A stretch of DNA of 64,000 nucleotides, taken from NCBI GenBank assembly GCA_009760855.2, contig WPIO01000112.1:1049501-1113500 (forward strand), in the 5' to 3' direction. Below are positions 24,693-36,139 of this stretch, piece after piece. The position numbers and the translations under genes were made by a program. Each line of letters begins with the position of its first letter. Within the stretch, counting starts at the first letter, position 1. The notes under the pieces were generated by a model that saw only the letters and a list, made by a program, of their open reading frames with translations, was not told where the DNA came from and ran no database searches. This DNA is from Cristatella mucedo (lineage: Eukaryota > Bryozoa > Phylactolaemata > Cristatellidae).

Positions 24693-25672
24693 GCCCAGAC
24701 AGATCGAGCACTGCTTTCTGTAGGCCAGCAGCAGTGGCTGTGCGGCTTGCTCGAAAGCCTGCAGTACCCGGCTTTGAGCTTGCTGCGCATTCACGCACAC
24801 TGGCTGACCACCACACAGCGCTGTGGTCCTACGCCCTCGTCCGATGCCACAAGGCCGCTAGGAGGAAGTCGGCACCGGCAGCTTGCACCGGGTGCCAACG
24901 AACCCCCCCCTCTCCTCCTCGTGCTTGGGGCGCTTGGCATGGCTGTCGGTCGTGCAGGCGTTACCGAGAGCGGTCACCCTCTATTTGCAATGCGGAGATT
25001 GCCCCAGCAACCTTGTGCTCAGACGGTTCGGCTGGAATGCCGGGGTTGAGCGACTGCGCCTGGATGATCTTGCGCACACCTGCCACCGCCGCCGCCGAGT
25101 CTTAGCCCGCGGTCTTATTATGTCCTGACGCTCTCTCGCGGTTCACGAGTGGTGGTGGTGGTGGTGGACTCGAGCTAGTCCTGCCTGTACAGGAACTGTT
25201 CACTCGTAGCCGCTCGTGTGAAAGCCACCGAGGCCGCTCACGTGCTGCCACAGAACGGCTATGTTGAATCTGCTGCGCTTTGCATCGTTCTCACGGTCGT
25301 GGCAGCTAGCGCTCGAGGGCGATCCGGGTGCCATTAGAGGCGTTCAGCAGGCGCCGCTGTTCGCTTGCTCCTCGCCACGGCCAGCCACGCACGGCTCTAG
25401 ACGACCCGAGTACCGGTCGCTCGGCGTGTGAGTGATCTTGTTGCCTGCCGCCGCCATTTTTCGGGAGCTCGACCTGCGGAGGCTCATCGCGATCGATGGC
25501 TGGCGGAATGTTGCATGCCTGCGATCGTATGCCACCACCTGCCAAGCCAGTAACTCGAGAGCGCCTCGTACACGGTCGCCTCTTGTCGCCCGCCTCCTCT
25601 GTGAGGGCCACTTCAAATTGCCGGTCGTCCAGCAGCAGCAGCGCCTGACCGGCTGGGCATTGCATGGCGAGT

Positions 25673-25919
25673 GATGGTGGCAGAGGCAGGTGACGGTGGC
25701 AGAGGCGGGTGACGGTGGCAGAGGCGGGTGACGGTGGCAGAGGCGGGTGACGGTGGCAGAGGCGGGTGACGGTGGCAGAGGCGGGTGACGGTGGCAGAGG
25801 CGGGTGACAGAGGCGGGTGACGGTGGCAGAGGCGGGTGACGGTGGCAGAGGCGGGTGACGGTGGCAGAGGCGGGTGACGGTGGCAGAGGCGGGTGACGGT
25901 GGCAGAGGCGGGTCGGCCC
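25673..25919. repeat. 19-bp minisatellite, about 13 units
   Basis: Head-to-tail units of 'gtgacggtggcagaggcgg'; the first unit is diverged and one internal unit is shortened to 13 bp. The units abut without spacers. Because 19 is not a multiple of 3, reading frames rotate through the array. A 316-codon minus-strand frame across it is a repeat artefact. Confidence 0.95.
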
Positions 25920-27837
25920 CGGTGGCTAGCACAGCTGGGTGGCAGCAGACACGGCTGGCTACTAATGAGGCTTCGCCGGCTGTCCAGTCGAGACTGATGT
26001 CGAGACAGACCGTTCGTCGGCTGTGATTGGAGCTCTCGGGTAGAGCTGCCTTCCCTCCCGTGCAATTGCCATAGCAAGCGGCAGCTTGCGTGAGTGCGCA
26101 GAGGCCTTTGTGCTCAGGCCCAAACCTCCAAACGCTTGGGCCTGAGCTTGCGCCCTGTGGCAGATGCAGCATAGGCCCATAGTCAGTCCTCTTGCTCTGG
26201 GGATCCACTTCAACGTGCAATGTAGGGTCCTGGCAGCAGCAGCAGCAGCTGTGCACCTGGCCGAAATGACATTTCCTGCTGGGAGTGGCTTTCGTCGGTT
26301 AGCAGTAGCTTTTCTAGCTCAAGTTAACTGTTTTCGTAGTTTAGCATCTGCCGACACATCCCGAGTTAGTTGGTGTCGGTAGTTTCTGGAGGAGCTGCTG
26401 TTGATCGATAGATGCTGAACATCCGTGTAGAAGTGAGACTAGGGACTCGAGGGGCCAATCTCCCAACTAATGCAGCATCTGCAACGGCGGTGGCAGCCGC
26501 AGCTGCCACGCACTCACTCTCGACCCATTTTCGTTGTTGATCGTGTGCTCCGATCGTGCTTGTAGCTTCTCGTTGTTGGATGCTTTATCTTGTCATGTGG
26601 CCGAGCAGAGCTCTCAATCAGCAACCGCGATTGCCATCTTGTCACCCATCGTCGATCTGTGCCCTTTGATCACTTGTTCCCGTCGTCTTGTCGTCTTCTT
26701 GCGTGGGGGGGCTTGTCAGTTCTAAGTCTGTACTTGGGCCCAACGGCCAGTTAAAATCGTTGACCCAGCCCCGGGCAGCAGAAGCAGAGCCTGGCTGTCA
26801 GTCGAGGCCCGAAGCTCGTTTGTACCGGCTCATTGGCACTGGCCGTGTTGCTTCGCTCGGTTGCACCTTGCCAGGTACTGTACTATTGGCTAGGGGGGGT
26901 GTGATTAATAGTGGGGGGTGGCACTCCCGGTGCAGCGTGCTGCTGCCTGCTACTGCAGTTTCAAGCCCGCTCGTGCCTGCCTGGCCGCCAGCTAGCTTCG
27001 GGGCACGAATTCTATCTAGGAGTCTAATTTAAGATGCGAGATGCTGGGCCCGCAGCTACATATGCCAGCCACTTGCCGCCCAGCTATGTCTGGCCATTTC
27101 TAGGTGATACTTCGAATTTGAGATTCCAGAAACCACTGCTTGTCGTGAAGGTAATTGAGTTCTTCGAACGTCTGGAGAGTCTCACTAGAGCACGTTGTTT
27201 GCTGCTGCATGGTGGTGAAGGTTTCTGGATTTTGTGGTGTTTACTGAAATCCGAGTATCATCGAAACTGTCTCGAGTGCCGGCAGCCGACAGTCATCGGC
27301 AGAAGACTTCGTGTGCTCGCTGTGCAGTTGCTACGCTGGGACTGGACGTTGGACGTGCTACCACCCTGGGCCTGTGCTCGGTCACACGATACCGCAAATT
27401 AGAATTGGTTTATGAGGGAGCAATGCTATTTTAGGTCACTCGTCTAAGCTTAATGCCCCGGCTGCTTTGCCAGTTTTGGCCCATTCCCTCTTGCTTTTCT
27501 GGCTGGGCAGTGAGAGCGCAACTGCTGGAAACCATGTCGCCCAGGGGCCGAGGGGCAACTGTTAGCTATGTAAGTGCTGCCGTTGCTGCCCTTCTGTCTC
27601 TCCTTGCGCGATCGGCAGTGGCAACTTCATAAAGAGATTCCGCGCGATCTGAAGCTATCGAATTCAAGTGTATGCGTGTGCAGCGCAGCACACATGTTTG
27701 CTGTTAGGATAAGTGCCATAGCATAATCTCATTTGCCCGGTGGCTGTGGCATTGGCAAATGCAATTTCAGTGCCACTCTGTATCTCCGAATCTTCCCCGG
27801 CCTGCTTGCTTGCTTACGATTTGTAGCTTGAACTGAC

Positions 27838-27925
27838 ATAATAATACATTTGATATAGCGCCCTCAGAGAACTCCATCTCTTTCTAGGTACTTTATATTT
27901 GCTGCAAAGGAAACATGTAGATTGA
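27838..27925 (-). mobile_element. LINE-A 3' end fragment, antisense
   Basis: 'ataataatacatttgata' is followed by 'gcgccctcagagaactcc', 'tctctttctaggtac' and 'atttgctgcaaagg', the antisense LINE-A tail only. Confidence 0.8.
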
Positions 27926-28053
27926 ACTCCAGGTGCTATCCAGAGGCCAAAGGTCATGCGGCCGAAGCCGGACCGGCTGTCTTCTGCCTCACCCTACACT
28001 ATAATGTCCATGCTGACTGGTCGCTTGGGTCGAATTGCTCTGAGAGCAAGTGG

Positions 28054-28274
<221 letters not shown>

Positions 28275-28324
28275 TCCCATACCTCTGTCTGCCTCCCTCT
28301 CTTGTCGCCGTCTCCCTTAAAGTG

Positions 28325-28460
28325 AAAGGTTAGCTGATTCAAAGCCTCATTTAAACAAGTAGCCGCAGAAGAGCCTTATCGGCTATCACCCTGCTTGCAG
28401 TGGGCAATAAAGATTCGCCTACTAAAGGACCCGAACCCACGCCCAGGTCTTCGGCTACCT
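28325..28460 (-). mobile_element. SINE-1 copy (tRNA-derived), antisense
   Basis: From 'ttagctgattcaaagcctc' through 'gcttgcagtgggcaataaag' to the B-box complement 'gacccgaaccca', it matches the SINE-1 order. The A-box end is lost into an adjoining (GT)n tract at about 28471-28529. Confidence 0.75.
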
Positions 28461-28470
28461 GCCTTTCTCT

Positions 28471-28529
28471 GTGTGTGTGTGTGCGCGTGCGCGTGCGTGT
28501 GTGTGTGTGTGTGTGTCTCACACACACAC
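28471..28529. repeat. (GT)n/(GC GT)n microsatellite with inverted (CA) end
   Basis: GT units with GCGT interruptions run into 'ctcacacacacac', so the block can fold back on itself. Confidence 0.9.
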
Positions 28530-30002
28530 CGAGACTACTTTGGCCATTGAACGAGCCACTCCCAATATGGTCGAGTGTCGCCTGGTTGGAGAAATGTAAA
28601 GCAGCACCAGACATGCTGGCGCTTAGCCAGACATGCTGGCACCTTGAGTGCATCCTCGATGGTTGCTAGAGAGCATGCGAGAGACATCGTAGATTTCTAG
28701 TTTCAGCCCCCAGCTTTTTAGTTTCAGACGCTAGTTTCAGCCCCCCCCCCCGACGGGGGAGGAGGGGGCTGAAACTTCTGGATTAGGCTGCGTTGTTGAA
28801 CGAGTTCGAGCTGCATCGCCGCCGACGAGCAGCTTCGATGTTGGTCTTGTTGCTGCGACCAGCGGTAGCCACGTCGGTGGCCGCCGCCTTCTGCACGGCT
28901 GCTGCTGTTGGCCCAAGTCAAGGTCACTGTCTTGCTCGTGCAGCGGCTTCGCTGTCGCTCCAGACGACTTATTAGACTGGCATGCAGCTAGCTGAGACCG
29001 AAGCTGAACCTTCGACGTGTCGCTCGTGCTCACGCGGGGAGCAAACAGAGTGGTGAGGCAGCCCGTGCTTAATCATGTAAATCTCGTCTGGCAGCATAAT
29101 AACAGTCGGCTCCCCAGGGGACCATCCCAGGTCAATCGGATTACGACAGCAGTTGCATCAGGCAGCCAGGCAGGCTGGCTAAACCGGCAAGTGCCCTCTC
29201 ATGCCCGGAAGTCTTGAGGGATCCGACCGGATTGTGGTTTTGGATAAGACTGTTAAGCACGGTTGCTCTTCTGCACACAGTAGGTCTTCAGCCGGCATTC
29301 CCTCAGTCTGCACATAGTAATCAGAGGGCCATACGCTGGGCTGCTCTCTGGACCCCCCCTGTCCTCCTCACAGCTGACGAGCAAGCGCAGCAGCAGCAGG
29401 AGTAACTTCCCGGTTACGCTGGCTGTCAGCTGGATACACGAAGCTTGTCCTGCGTCCTGCACTTGTATTGGTGGTCTGGCCTGAATGCTCGCGACATTCA
29501 CAGCCCCAAAGTAGCCGCTGCCTGAGTAGGCACTTCCTCAGCCTCTCACATATACACACAGGCACACACACACAGGCGCGCACACACACACACCACTTGG
29601 AAAATCTGCGTGTCCCGGAGCAGGCTGAGCTAACTCGATTTGTGCATAAAAAGAAGTGCTTCTAGAGACACAGGCACCTTTAATTCCATTATGCAATTTG
29701 TGGGCGACATCGTTTCTCGTGAGCCTGAGTCGGGCACATCGGCCGCAGCCGTCCTGCCGTGTTACTTCTTTGCTGCTTACTTCCTGTACTGTCTTCCTGA
29801 CTGGGCTACGTTTTTCATGGTCTTTTTGTTTCGTTGGTAAAGTCTTCTGGCTACTGCATGCACACCGAAAGGCTATAGTATTTATAGTATGAGTACTAGT
29901 AGAGTATAGTAGTATTACACTTTGAATGCATTGTGGGAAATTCACCAGCACTGCACCCACTTAGTACCCAGCCACCTGCCCAACCTCATTGCTCTCCCAG
30001 TA
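28530..30002. other. Intron 2 sequence without recognised exon
   Basis: A poly-C/poly-G inverted pair lies at about 28741-28770, and CA-rich repeats at 29560-29592. No other feature was recognised. Confidence 0.4.
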
Positions 30003-30200
30003 TTATTTCGAACCACTCATACCTCGGCTTTCAGTCGTTTTGGCACTAAATTGTAATCTGCACGATTCCTCCTTGAGCTCCTCTGCACCGAAAGCTTGGA
30101 ACTCGCTTCCGGCTTCTGTCACCACACGCCTCGACTTTGCAAAATGTAAGATGCATATCGTATAGTTCTCTCTTAGGGGGCTATACAAATGATTTGTTAT
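30003..30200 (+). mobile_element. Diverged CR1/L2-like LINE 3' end
   Basis: The sequence encodes a block like 'ESLELASGF' that corresponds to 'KAWNSLPTC' of LINE-A. It ends 'agttctctcttagggggctatacaaatg', the same type of tail as LINE-A and SINE-2. A second tail, 'ctcctagggtgctatacaaatg', lies at about 30470-30500. Both are old, 5'-truncated relics. Confidence 0.55.
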
Positions 30201-30986
30201 ATATTTCCTGTACTACTACGCTTTCCCTGCTGCGCCCCGGTGAACTTACCTCTTTTGTTCCAGTGTGTTTTGATTGCTTATTTGTGCATGATTCAATACA
30301 TTTTACTATGCAGGCTCCTACCAACCATTGGCCCAGAAGTTTATCTGTGCACGATTTTGCATACTGGCCTAAGAATAATACACGCATGGATTTTTGGGCT
30401 TGTCTATGCACAGTTACCTTGCTTGTTAATAATTCACTCTTAATAATTGAGTCCGGATAGTGATTCTGCTCTCCTAGGGTGCTATACAAATGACTTATCA
30501 TTATTTGTGTTATTATTAATCTTTGTGGCTCAAGTTACAAATATGCATAATATAGGCAGCGACCCATATCCGGTGCTAGTCCCCTCCCCACCACGTGGAG
30601 AGCCGCTCGCTATTGGGCACACGTGGCAGCTTACCTCCCCGACTGGTCAAGTCGCCATTCCTATGCTTGGCTGCCTCGTGCTAGGTCAAGGCCATATTTA
30701 GCCGAGTCATGGCTATACGCATATCTGGTGGCGTCTGGTCAGCTTTCTGCGTCTGGCTCGCTCCTCGAAGAGCTCGCTGGTGCATCTGTTGCTAGCGACT
30801 GTCGTGGCTGCGGCTGCCATCTCAGCTCGTCTCACCGAGCGCTGCTTCCCGGGTTCGAGCTCTTCCCTCTTCCTCCTCCTCCTCCTCCTTTGCTCGCCTA
30901 GCTTTGCCGAAGCTCGCTCGCGCACACTTGGTGGCGCATTTCGCGATCTGCTGCTACCTTCGCCTTTTCTGCGACGCCCCCGGCAG

Positions 30987-32358
30987 GCGGCAGCGCGAGA
31001 TGGAGAAAGGCGGCACCGGAGGAGGAGGCGGCGGCTACTGCGGAGGCAGCGGCGGCAGCACGAAGGAGAACCGCGAGAACAGCAGCGACTCCATGTCGAG
31101 CACCGAGTGCGCCTACGGCAGTATGCACGGCATGTCGGCCGACGGCGGCAGCAGCCCGCCGCCGCCGCCGCTCTTGTCGTCGCCGCCGTCGGCAGCTGCA
31201 TCTGCTGCCATGCTCGCTCCGCTGGAGCTGACGTCGTCGTCGCTGTCGCCGGCGTCCTCCTTGCTGGCCTCCTCGGCCGTCGGCGCGGCGGCGACGAGTG
31301 GCGGGAGCAGCGGCGGCAGCAGCTGCTGCCCGCTTCGGCCCGAGGACGTGCAGCTCATAGACGAGCTGCAGCGCTCGTACCGCAGCTCGCTCGACGTGTG
31401 CGTCGACGCGCTGCAGCCGCGCGACCAGAGCAAGACGGCCCTGCCCGACCTGATCAACGTGGCCGAGGTGAGCATCCGGCGCGTGATCGACATGTCGAAG
31501 AAGATACGCAGCTTCAAGCTGCTGCCGCAGCCGACGCAGATCACTCTGCTCAAGGGCGGCTCGATCGAGCTGCTCATCATACGCTCGGTGCTGACGTACG
31601 ACAAGGACAAGCAGCTGTTCCTCGACGCGCGCGACAACCCGAGCACGAGCTCGATGACGCTCGAGGAGTTCAAATCGGCCGCCACCAAGACGGGAGGTGG
31701 CGGCGGCTTTGGCTTCGGCGGCGGCGGAGGGGGAGCAGCTGCGGCAGCTGCTGCCGCCGCGGCGATGGCCGGCTACGGCGGCAGCGCGGCGGCCGCGTTC
31801 GCCGCGGGCGGCGTCGACCCGGCGGCCGCCGGTGGCCTGGTGGCCATGCAGGGCTACTCGCTCGTCGAGGACATGATGCGCTTCGTGCGCTCGCTTGCCG
31901 TCGACTTGTGCGCCGACGAGACGGTGCTCATTCTGCTGCTCGTCATCTCGCTCTTCTCGCCCGACCGGCCGCACCTCGACCTGAAGGAGACGGTGGCGCG
32001 CGAGCAGGAGCGCTACTCGATGCTGCTGCTGCGCTACCTCGAGTCCAGGCACGCGCCCGCTGCGGCGCGTGCCCTCTTTCCCAAGCTGCTCATGAAGCTG
32101 ACCGACATACGCAACCTGAACGAGGAGTCGTCCCAGGTGTTCCTCAACATGAACGCCGACAGCATTCAGCCGCTGATGAAGGAGGTGCTCGACCTGCCGC
32201 CCGTAACGCCGCCTGCCGCCGTCGCCCCCGAACACTCGCCGCCGCAGCTGCTGCTGCCGCCGCCCGTCGTCGCCTCGGTGTCCTCGATGCCGCTGCCGCA
32301 GTCGGCCGCCGCCTCATCGCAGGCGCATCACCGCCTGGCGGCCGGCGGATGCATCTAG
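30987..32358 (+). CDS. HR96-like (NR1J): HR96/NR1J-type nuclear receptor, last coding exon: hinge and ligand-binding domain
   Basis: One uninterrupted exon holds the hinge and the complete ligand-binding domain, ending with TAG at 32356-32358. With numbering from the ATG at 17034, the protein would be 569 residues. Residues about 118-230 are a low-complexity Gly/Ser/Pro/Ala hinge. The LBD begins near PEDVQLIDELQ (231). The family signature FKLLPQPTQITLLKGG is at 289-304. The segment LLLRYLES through LTDIRNLNEESSQVFLNMN resembles insect HR96 helices 9-11. A C-terminal PLMKEVLDL (508-516) is the AF-2 coactivator helix. Residues about 349-400 are a Gly/Ala-rich insertion inside the LBD, which is unusual. 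About 40 residues of Pro/Leu/Ser/Ala follow AF-2. HR96-type receptors bind lipids and xenobiotics in insects; the ligand here is unknown. Confidence 0.9.
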
Positions 32359-34067
32359 GCAGCGCTGCCCTCAGACGCCTCGCTCGCATGCCCCCCCCCC
32401 CACCACCCGAGCCGGTGCGCCTGAGCGGTGCACGTCGGAATAGCGAGCCAAGCTCGACTGCACTCGAAGCGCACTCGCGCGCGCGTGGCAGGGCATGGGC
32501 GCCAGCGCTGCAGGCAGGCTGGGCATGCGAGAGCATATGCTGCCAGGATCAGACTCTCGCATCCGCCGACCGACGGCAGTTTACAAACGTCGGCGCTGGC
32601 TGGCGACACCTCCGGCCGTCCGGCACAGAGCCGCCGGTGACTGATGCCGAATGGAGCCCGGAGACTTGTGGCGGCTCGGGTTTTGCACTCTGGGAGCTTG
32701 TGACGTGCTGCTGCTGCTGCTGTTGCTGTGGAACCGCCCCTTCCAGCGCTCCTGTTCTTGGGAGGGGGGCAGTTGGTTTGAGCAGCCAGCGGCTGGTTGG
32801 CAGGATGTGAACAGTGACGTTTCTGCAAAGGGGCGCGCCTCAAGCTTCGAGGGCTTGTTTATTTAACGGAGGCTGAGGTTTCTGTCGGCGAGTGTCTTGG
32901 ACACCAAGCACCTGCAGGCCACGGCGCACGGGCAAAGCACGCATTCGCAATGCGCGCAGCGTCGGCCTTCAGTTTTTCTTCTCTTTTGGTATATGCATCC
33001 GGCGACGACGCTGGGCCAGTGTCGCCGCCCGCACGTGCAGGCGACCGCTGCCACCGCCGAAATGGACTGGCCTGCATTTCGCTCGTTGTCTCCACTCGTT
33101 TTCTCCCACTGCACCGCAGCAGCCGCCGCTCTCACGTCTTGCTGTAGCCTCGCGGCCGCCGCCACGTATCGCTGCCGTGCAGCGGTTATGTTGCGCCTCG
33201 TTGCCTGCTCTGCAGAGCAGGCAACGAGGCGCAACCCGGCGTTCGAGGTCTACGCCGGCGGGCAGTGCAGCACCGCCGGCGAAAGCTTGTTTAGCATCTT
33301 TTTCCTTTGCCACCGCCGCCGCAGGTGGCAGCTCTTTCTCAGCTGCATTCTCCCACGGACAGCGGTCGGACCGCCGATTGCCACCTGTGCGACAAGCAGC
33401 GCTGCCACCTGCCGTCGCGACCTTCGCTTCGCTCTTGCATACGTCACGGCCTCGTGACTCGGTTAGGCTGCACCGTACCGGTGGTCTGCTGGCCGGGCAG
33501 AGCTCACGTGACCCGCCGCAATCGCAGTAACTTTGGCGCCATGTTCTTCATTGCCCGCGCATTCCTTTGAGTGTACTGGTGTCTCCCTCTAGTAGCTAAT
33601 ACATTTTTCTTGTCGGTAAGCGCTTCGTCTTTGCTCAGAATTTTTGCCTGCAAATGCATCGGCAGCAGCAGTGGCTGAAAGTGGTGAAGAGTAGCTAGCT
33701 TTTGTGGTGAAAATCGAGCCCGAGTCTTGTTGTTTGCCAGCCCCCCCCCCTGTGCATCTGCACAGTTTAGCCGGTTCGCGGTGCCGGAGAATTACGAAAA
33801 AGCGGCCGAGTGCTTGAAAAAGTTGTCGCACACATCAAGCAAGCATTCGTTGAGATACTGCCTACAATCAGTTGCAAGGAGCCGGCTCTCCCATCTGGGC
33901 AGTAAAACAGAGAAGCAAACCGGAAGTCTACATTTTCTTCAGGTTTGCTTTTGCAAGCTGTATACCCGAGTGAGGCACGTGTTTGCCTTGTCTAATATTG
34001 ATATAAGCATATGTTTCACTCACCCTTAGTTATTGATTCTCATGCAGCATGTAGAGCTCCTGGATTG
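32359..34067. other. 3' flank / probable 3' UTR of the receptor gene
   Basis: GC-rich at first, with open frames on all sides but no recognisable domain. I saw no clear AATAAA close downstream of the stop, so the 3' end of the transcript is not placed. A perfect palindrome lies at 33190. G+C content falls after about 33.6 kb. Confidence 0.45.
33190..33235. repeat. Perfect 46-bp palindrome, no spacer
   Basis: Two 23-bp arms meet directly at 33212/33213. The left arm starts 'gttgcgcctcgttgcctgct' and the right arm is its exact reverse complement. Pairing stops at once outside (T at 33189, C at 33236). It could extrude a cruciform in DNA or a hairpin in RNA. Confidence 0.97.
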
Positions 34068-34125
34068 AGATTTAGCTCCCTTAGGGCACTATATGAACGA
34101 ACTATTATTATTATAATTATTATAT
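34068..34125 (+). mobile_element. SINE-2 / LINE 3'-tail remnant
   Basis: 'gagatttagctcccttaggg' then 'cactatatgaacgaac' and an ATT-rich microsatellite match the 3' end of SINE-2 at 62.3 kb. Only the tail is recognisable. Confidence 0.5.
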
Positions 34126-34307
34126 AAGGGAAGGCTAAATAATAATCTTAACATTAACTTTATGAAACCTATATTTACCCAAAGAGGACATCGTGGCCTG
34201 TCACTAGAGATTCTGGTGGTCGTTTTTACTTGCAGTCGCGATATCATACATAATTAATGCAGCTTTGATGTGCTCGAGCCTCGGTTGTGACATGGCTGCC
34301 GATCGAC

Positions 34308-35017
34308 TAATAATAAGAATAATAATAATACATTCGTATGGCGCTCTCAGAGAACTGAACTCTTTCTAGGCACTTTACAGAGGCTGTATAGAAAGCATTA
34401 CCAAATGATTGGTGGTAACACCCGCAAGCAGCAGGCACAGTGTAAGTAAGCATGCATATGCACACGAAGAGCGAATCACACAGACCTGTTAAATTCTGCA
34501 ATAAACAGGTGTTTTAAGCTTCTTTTTAAACGTCATGCCAGGAGACGTTGTGATGTGAGTCAATAGTGAGTCTCGGGCTTTGGGAGCTTATGAACTAAAA
34601 GCATGGTATTTAGAGGTTTTGAAGTTCGTATGAGGTATGGCTAAACGAGAGTCAGAACATCCGGTGGGACGATGCTTAGCCTGGTGGGGCAGTAGTTCTG
34701 ATAGGTAGGCTGGAGCCAAAGAGTGAATGGACCTAAAAGTGAGTGACAGAACCTTGAAGTCAATGTGTTGTTTTACTGGAAGCCAGTGCAGGCCGGCCAG
34801 AAGCCGTGTGATTTGTGGTGGCAACTGTGACACTTTTGACAGACAAGCCTAGCTGCAAGAGCTGTGCACCAACGGTGATGAACCACCTGATTGCACCCCA
34901 TGGTAGACCAGCAAGCAGTGAGTTACAGAAGTCGAGATGGATCTCACAAATGATTGCAATGACCAGTTTAAATGTAGCATCTCGGTGTAAGCAAGCCCGA
35001 CTTTTAGCAATGCTCGG
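34308..35017 (-). mobile_element. LINE-A copy (outer), antisense, interrupted at 35018
   Basis: The antisense tail at 34315-34375 is followed by 3' UTR and by the RT-protein C-terminus, with HWLPVKQHIDFKVLSLTFRS near 34740. It stops within 'LHN' coding sequence at about 35017. The same copy resumes at about 35656, where the minus strand reads MDIISTVKSAFFHLHN, as in other LINE-A copies. The plus-oriented LINE-A at 35018-35655 was thus inserted into it. Multiple stops and shifts make it inactive. Confidence 0.85.
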
Positions 35018-35655
35018 CAGCTAGACTTGTCTGCCGTGAGCGTCGCAGTTGCCACATTACTCCACTTCTCGCCGACCTGCACTGGCTACCAGTCAAGCAA
35101 CGGATTGACTTTAAGGTTTTGTCGCTCACTTTTAGGTCCCTTCATTCTATGGCTCCAGCCTATCTGTCAGATATACTACCCCATCAGGCCAAGCATCGTA
35201 CCACCCGCTTTTCGGAATCCAACAGTCTAGAAATACCTCGTACAAACCTCAAATCCTTTGGAGACCGTGCATTTAGTTCATATGCTCCCAAAGCCTGGAA
35301 CTCCCTCCCGACCTGTGTCACAACATCCCCTGACCTGACCACATTTAAAAGGAACTTACAAACACACCTATTTAGGACAGCATTTAGTGGGTCCCTGTGA
35401 TTCGTCCTGGATGTGCTTATGCGTGCTGACACTGTGCATGCTGCCACTAACCACATTTGCATGCTGACCCTGTGCATGTCACCCCTAACCATATTATTCA
35501 TTTTGTTTGTTTTTCAAGCATGATTTTACTTTCCATTCAATTGCATTTCACTTTACAGCAAATGTAAAGCGAAATGCAATTGAATTGAAGAGAGATTAAG
35601 TTCTCTGAGGGCGCTTTATCAAGTGAATTATTATTATTATTATTATTATTATTAT
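35018..35655 (+). mobile_element. LINE-A copy inserted in an older antisense LINE-A
   Basis: A 5'-truncated copy carrying the RT-protein C-terminal 120 or so codons in open frame: SLTFRSLHSMAPAYLSDILP, then SYAPKAWNSLPTC, ending at FRTAFSGSL* (35398). It has a 3' UTR and (ATT)n at 35626-35655. The 3' UTR has a unique fold-back change near 35540-35595 (see findings). Confidence 0.9.
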
Positions 35656-36138
35656 GCAAGTGAAAGAAGGCTGACTTGACTGTGGAGATGATGTCCATTG
35701 CTCGGTGGGCTCGCTGACCGGTGACAAGTGCAAGCTGAACACCGAAAGCCGGAAAGATGGAAAGCATGTTGCCCCCATCTGGAGTGACTTCTGGGGGCAC
35801 AGCCACTGCCGTTTGACTTGGAAGCTGGCATCCTTTGCTATGGCGCTATGTGGGCAATACGACGGTCGGTCAAATCCAACATCGACATCAACATGCAGCA
35901 GCAACCAGCTAGCCTTGTCTAATAAAGCTTGCCATGCAGCTCAGGACTGCCAAAAACGATTGGCGACCTTGGTGTGCCATGATCGGCGTACCCTTTGTTA
36001 ACTGGGTAGAAAAAAGCAAAGCTACCACCAAAAAGCTCACCTACACTGTACTCACTGAGCCATCTATCGGCAAAGCAAGGTGTACAAAGTAAGTGACCAT
36101 ACTTTACTGCATATACAGACAATAATTAGGCACAAGGC
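35656..36138 (-). mobile_element. Continuation of the outer LINE-A, then unassigned
   Basis: The first 50 bp continue the interrupted antisense LINE-A reading frame. Beyond about 35710 similarity to other LINE-A copies fades, so the 5' limit of that copy is unclear. Confidence 0.5.
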
Positions 36139-36139
36139 A

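Noticed and set aside
25673-25919. CRISPR-like array
   Set aside because: Units abut directly without spacers and the DNA is animal nuclear DNA.
25306-26256. 316-codon minus-strand frame with repeated LPPSPASATVTR
   Set aside because: Produced by the 19-bp minisatellite, whose units rotate the frame; no non-repeat domain.
30898-32235. 445-codon antisense open frame
   Set aside because: Antisense shadow of the GC-rich LBD exon with no recognisable domain.
30780-32810. 676-codon plus-strand open frame across the receptor LBD exon
   Set aside because: It is a +1 shadow frame of the LBD exon, rich in Arg/Ala from GC-rich codons. The true frame carries the nuclear-receptor signature and ends at 32358.
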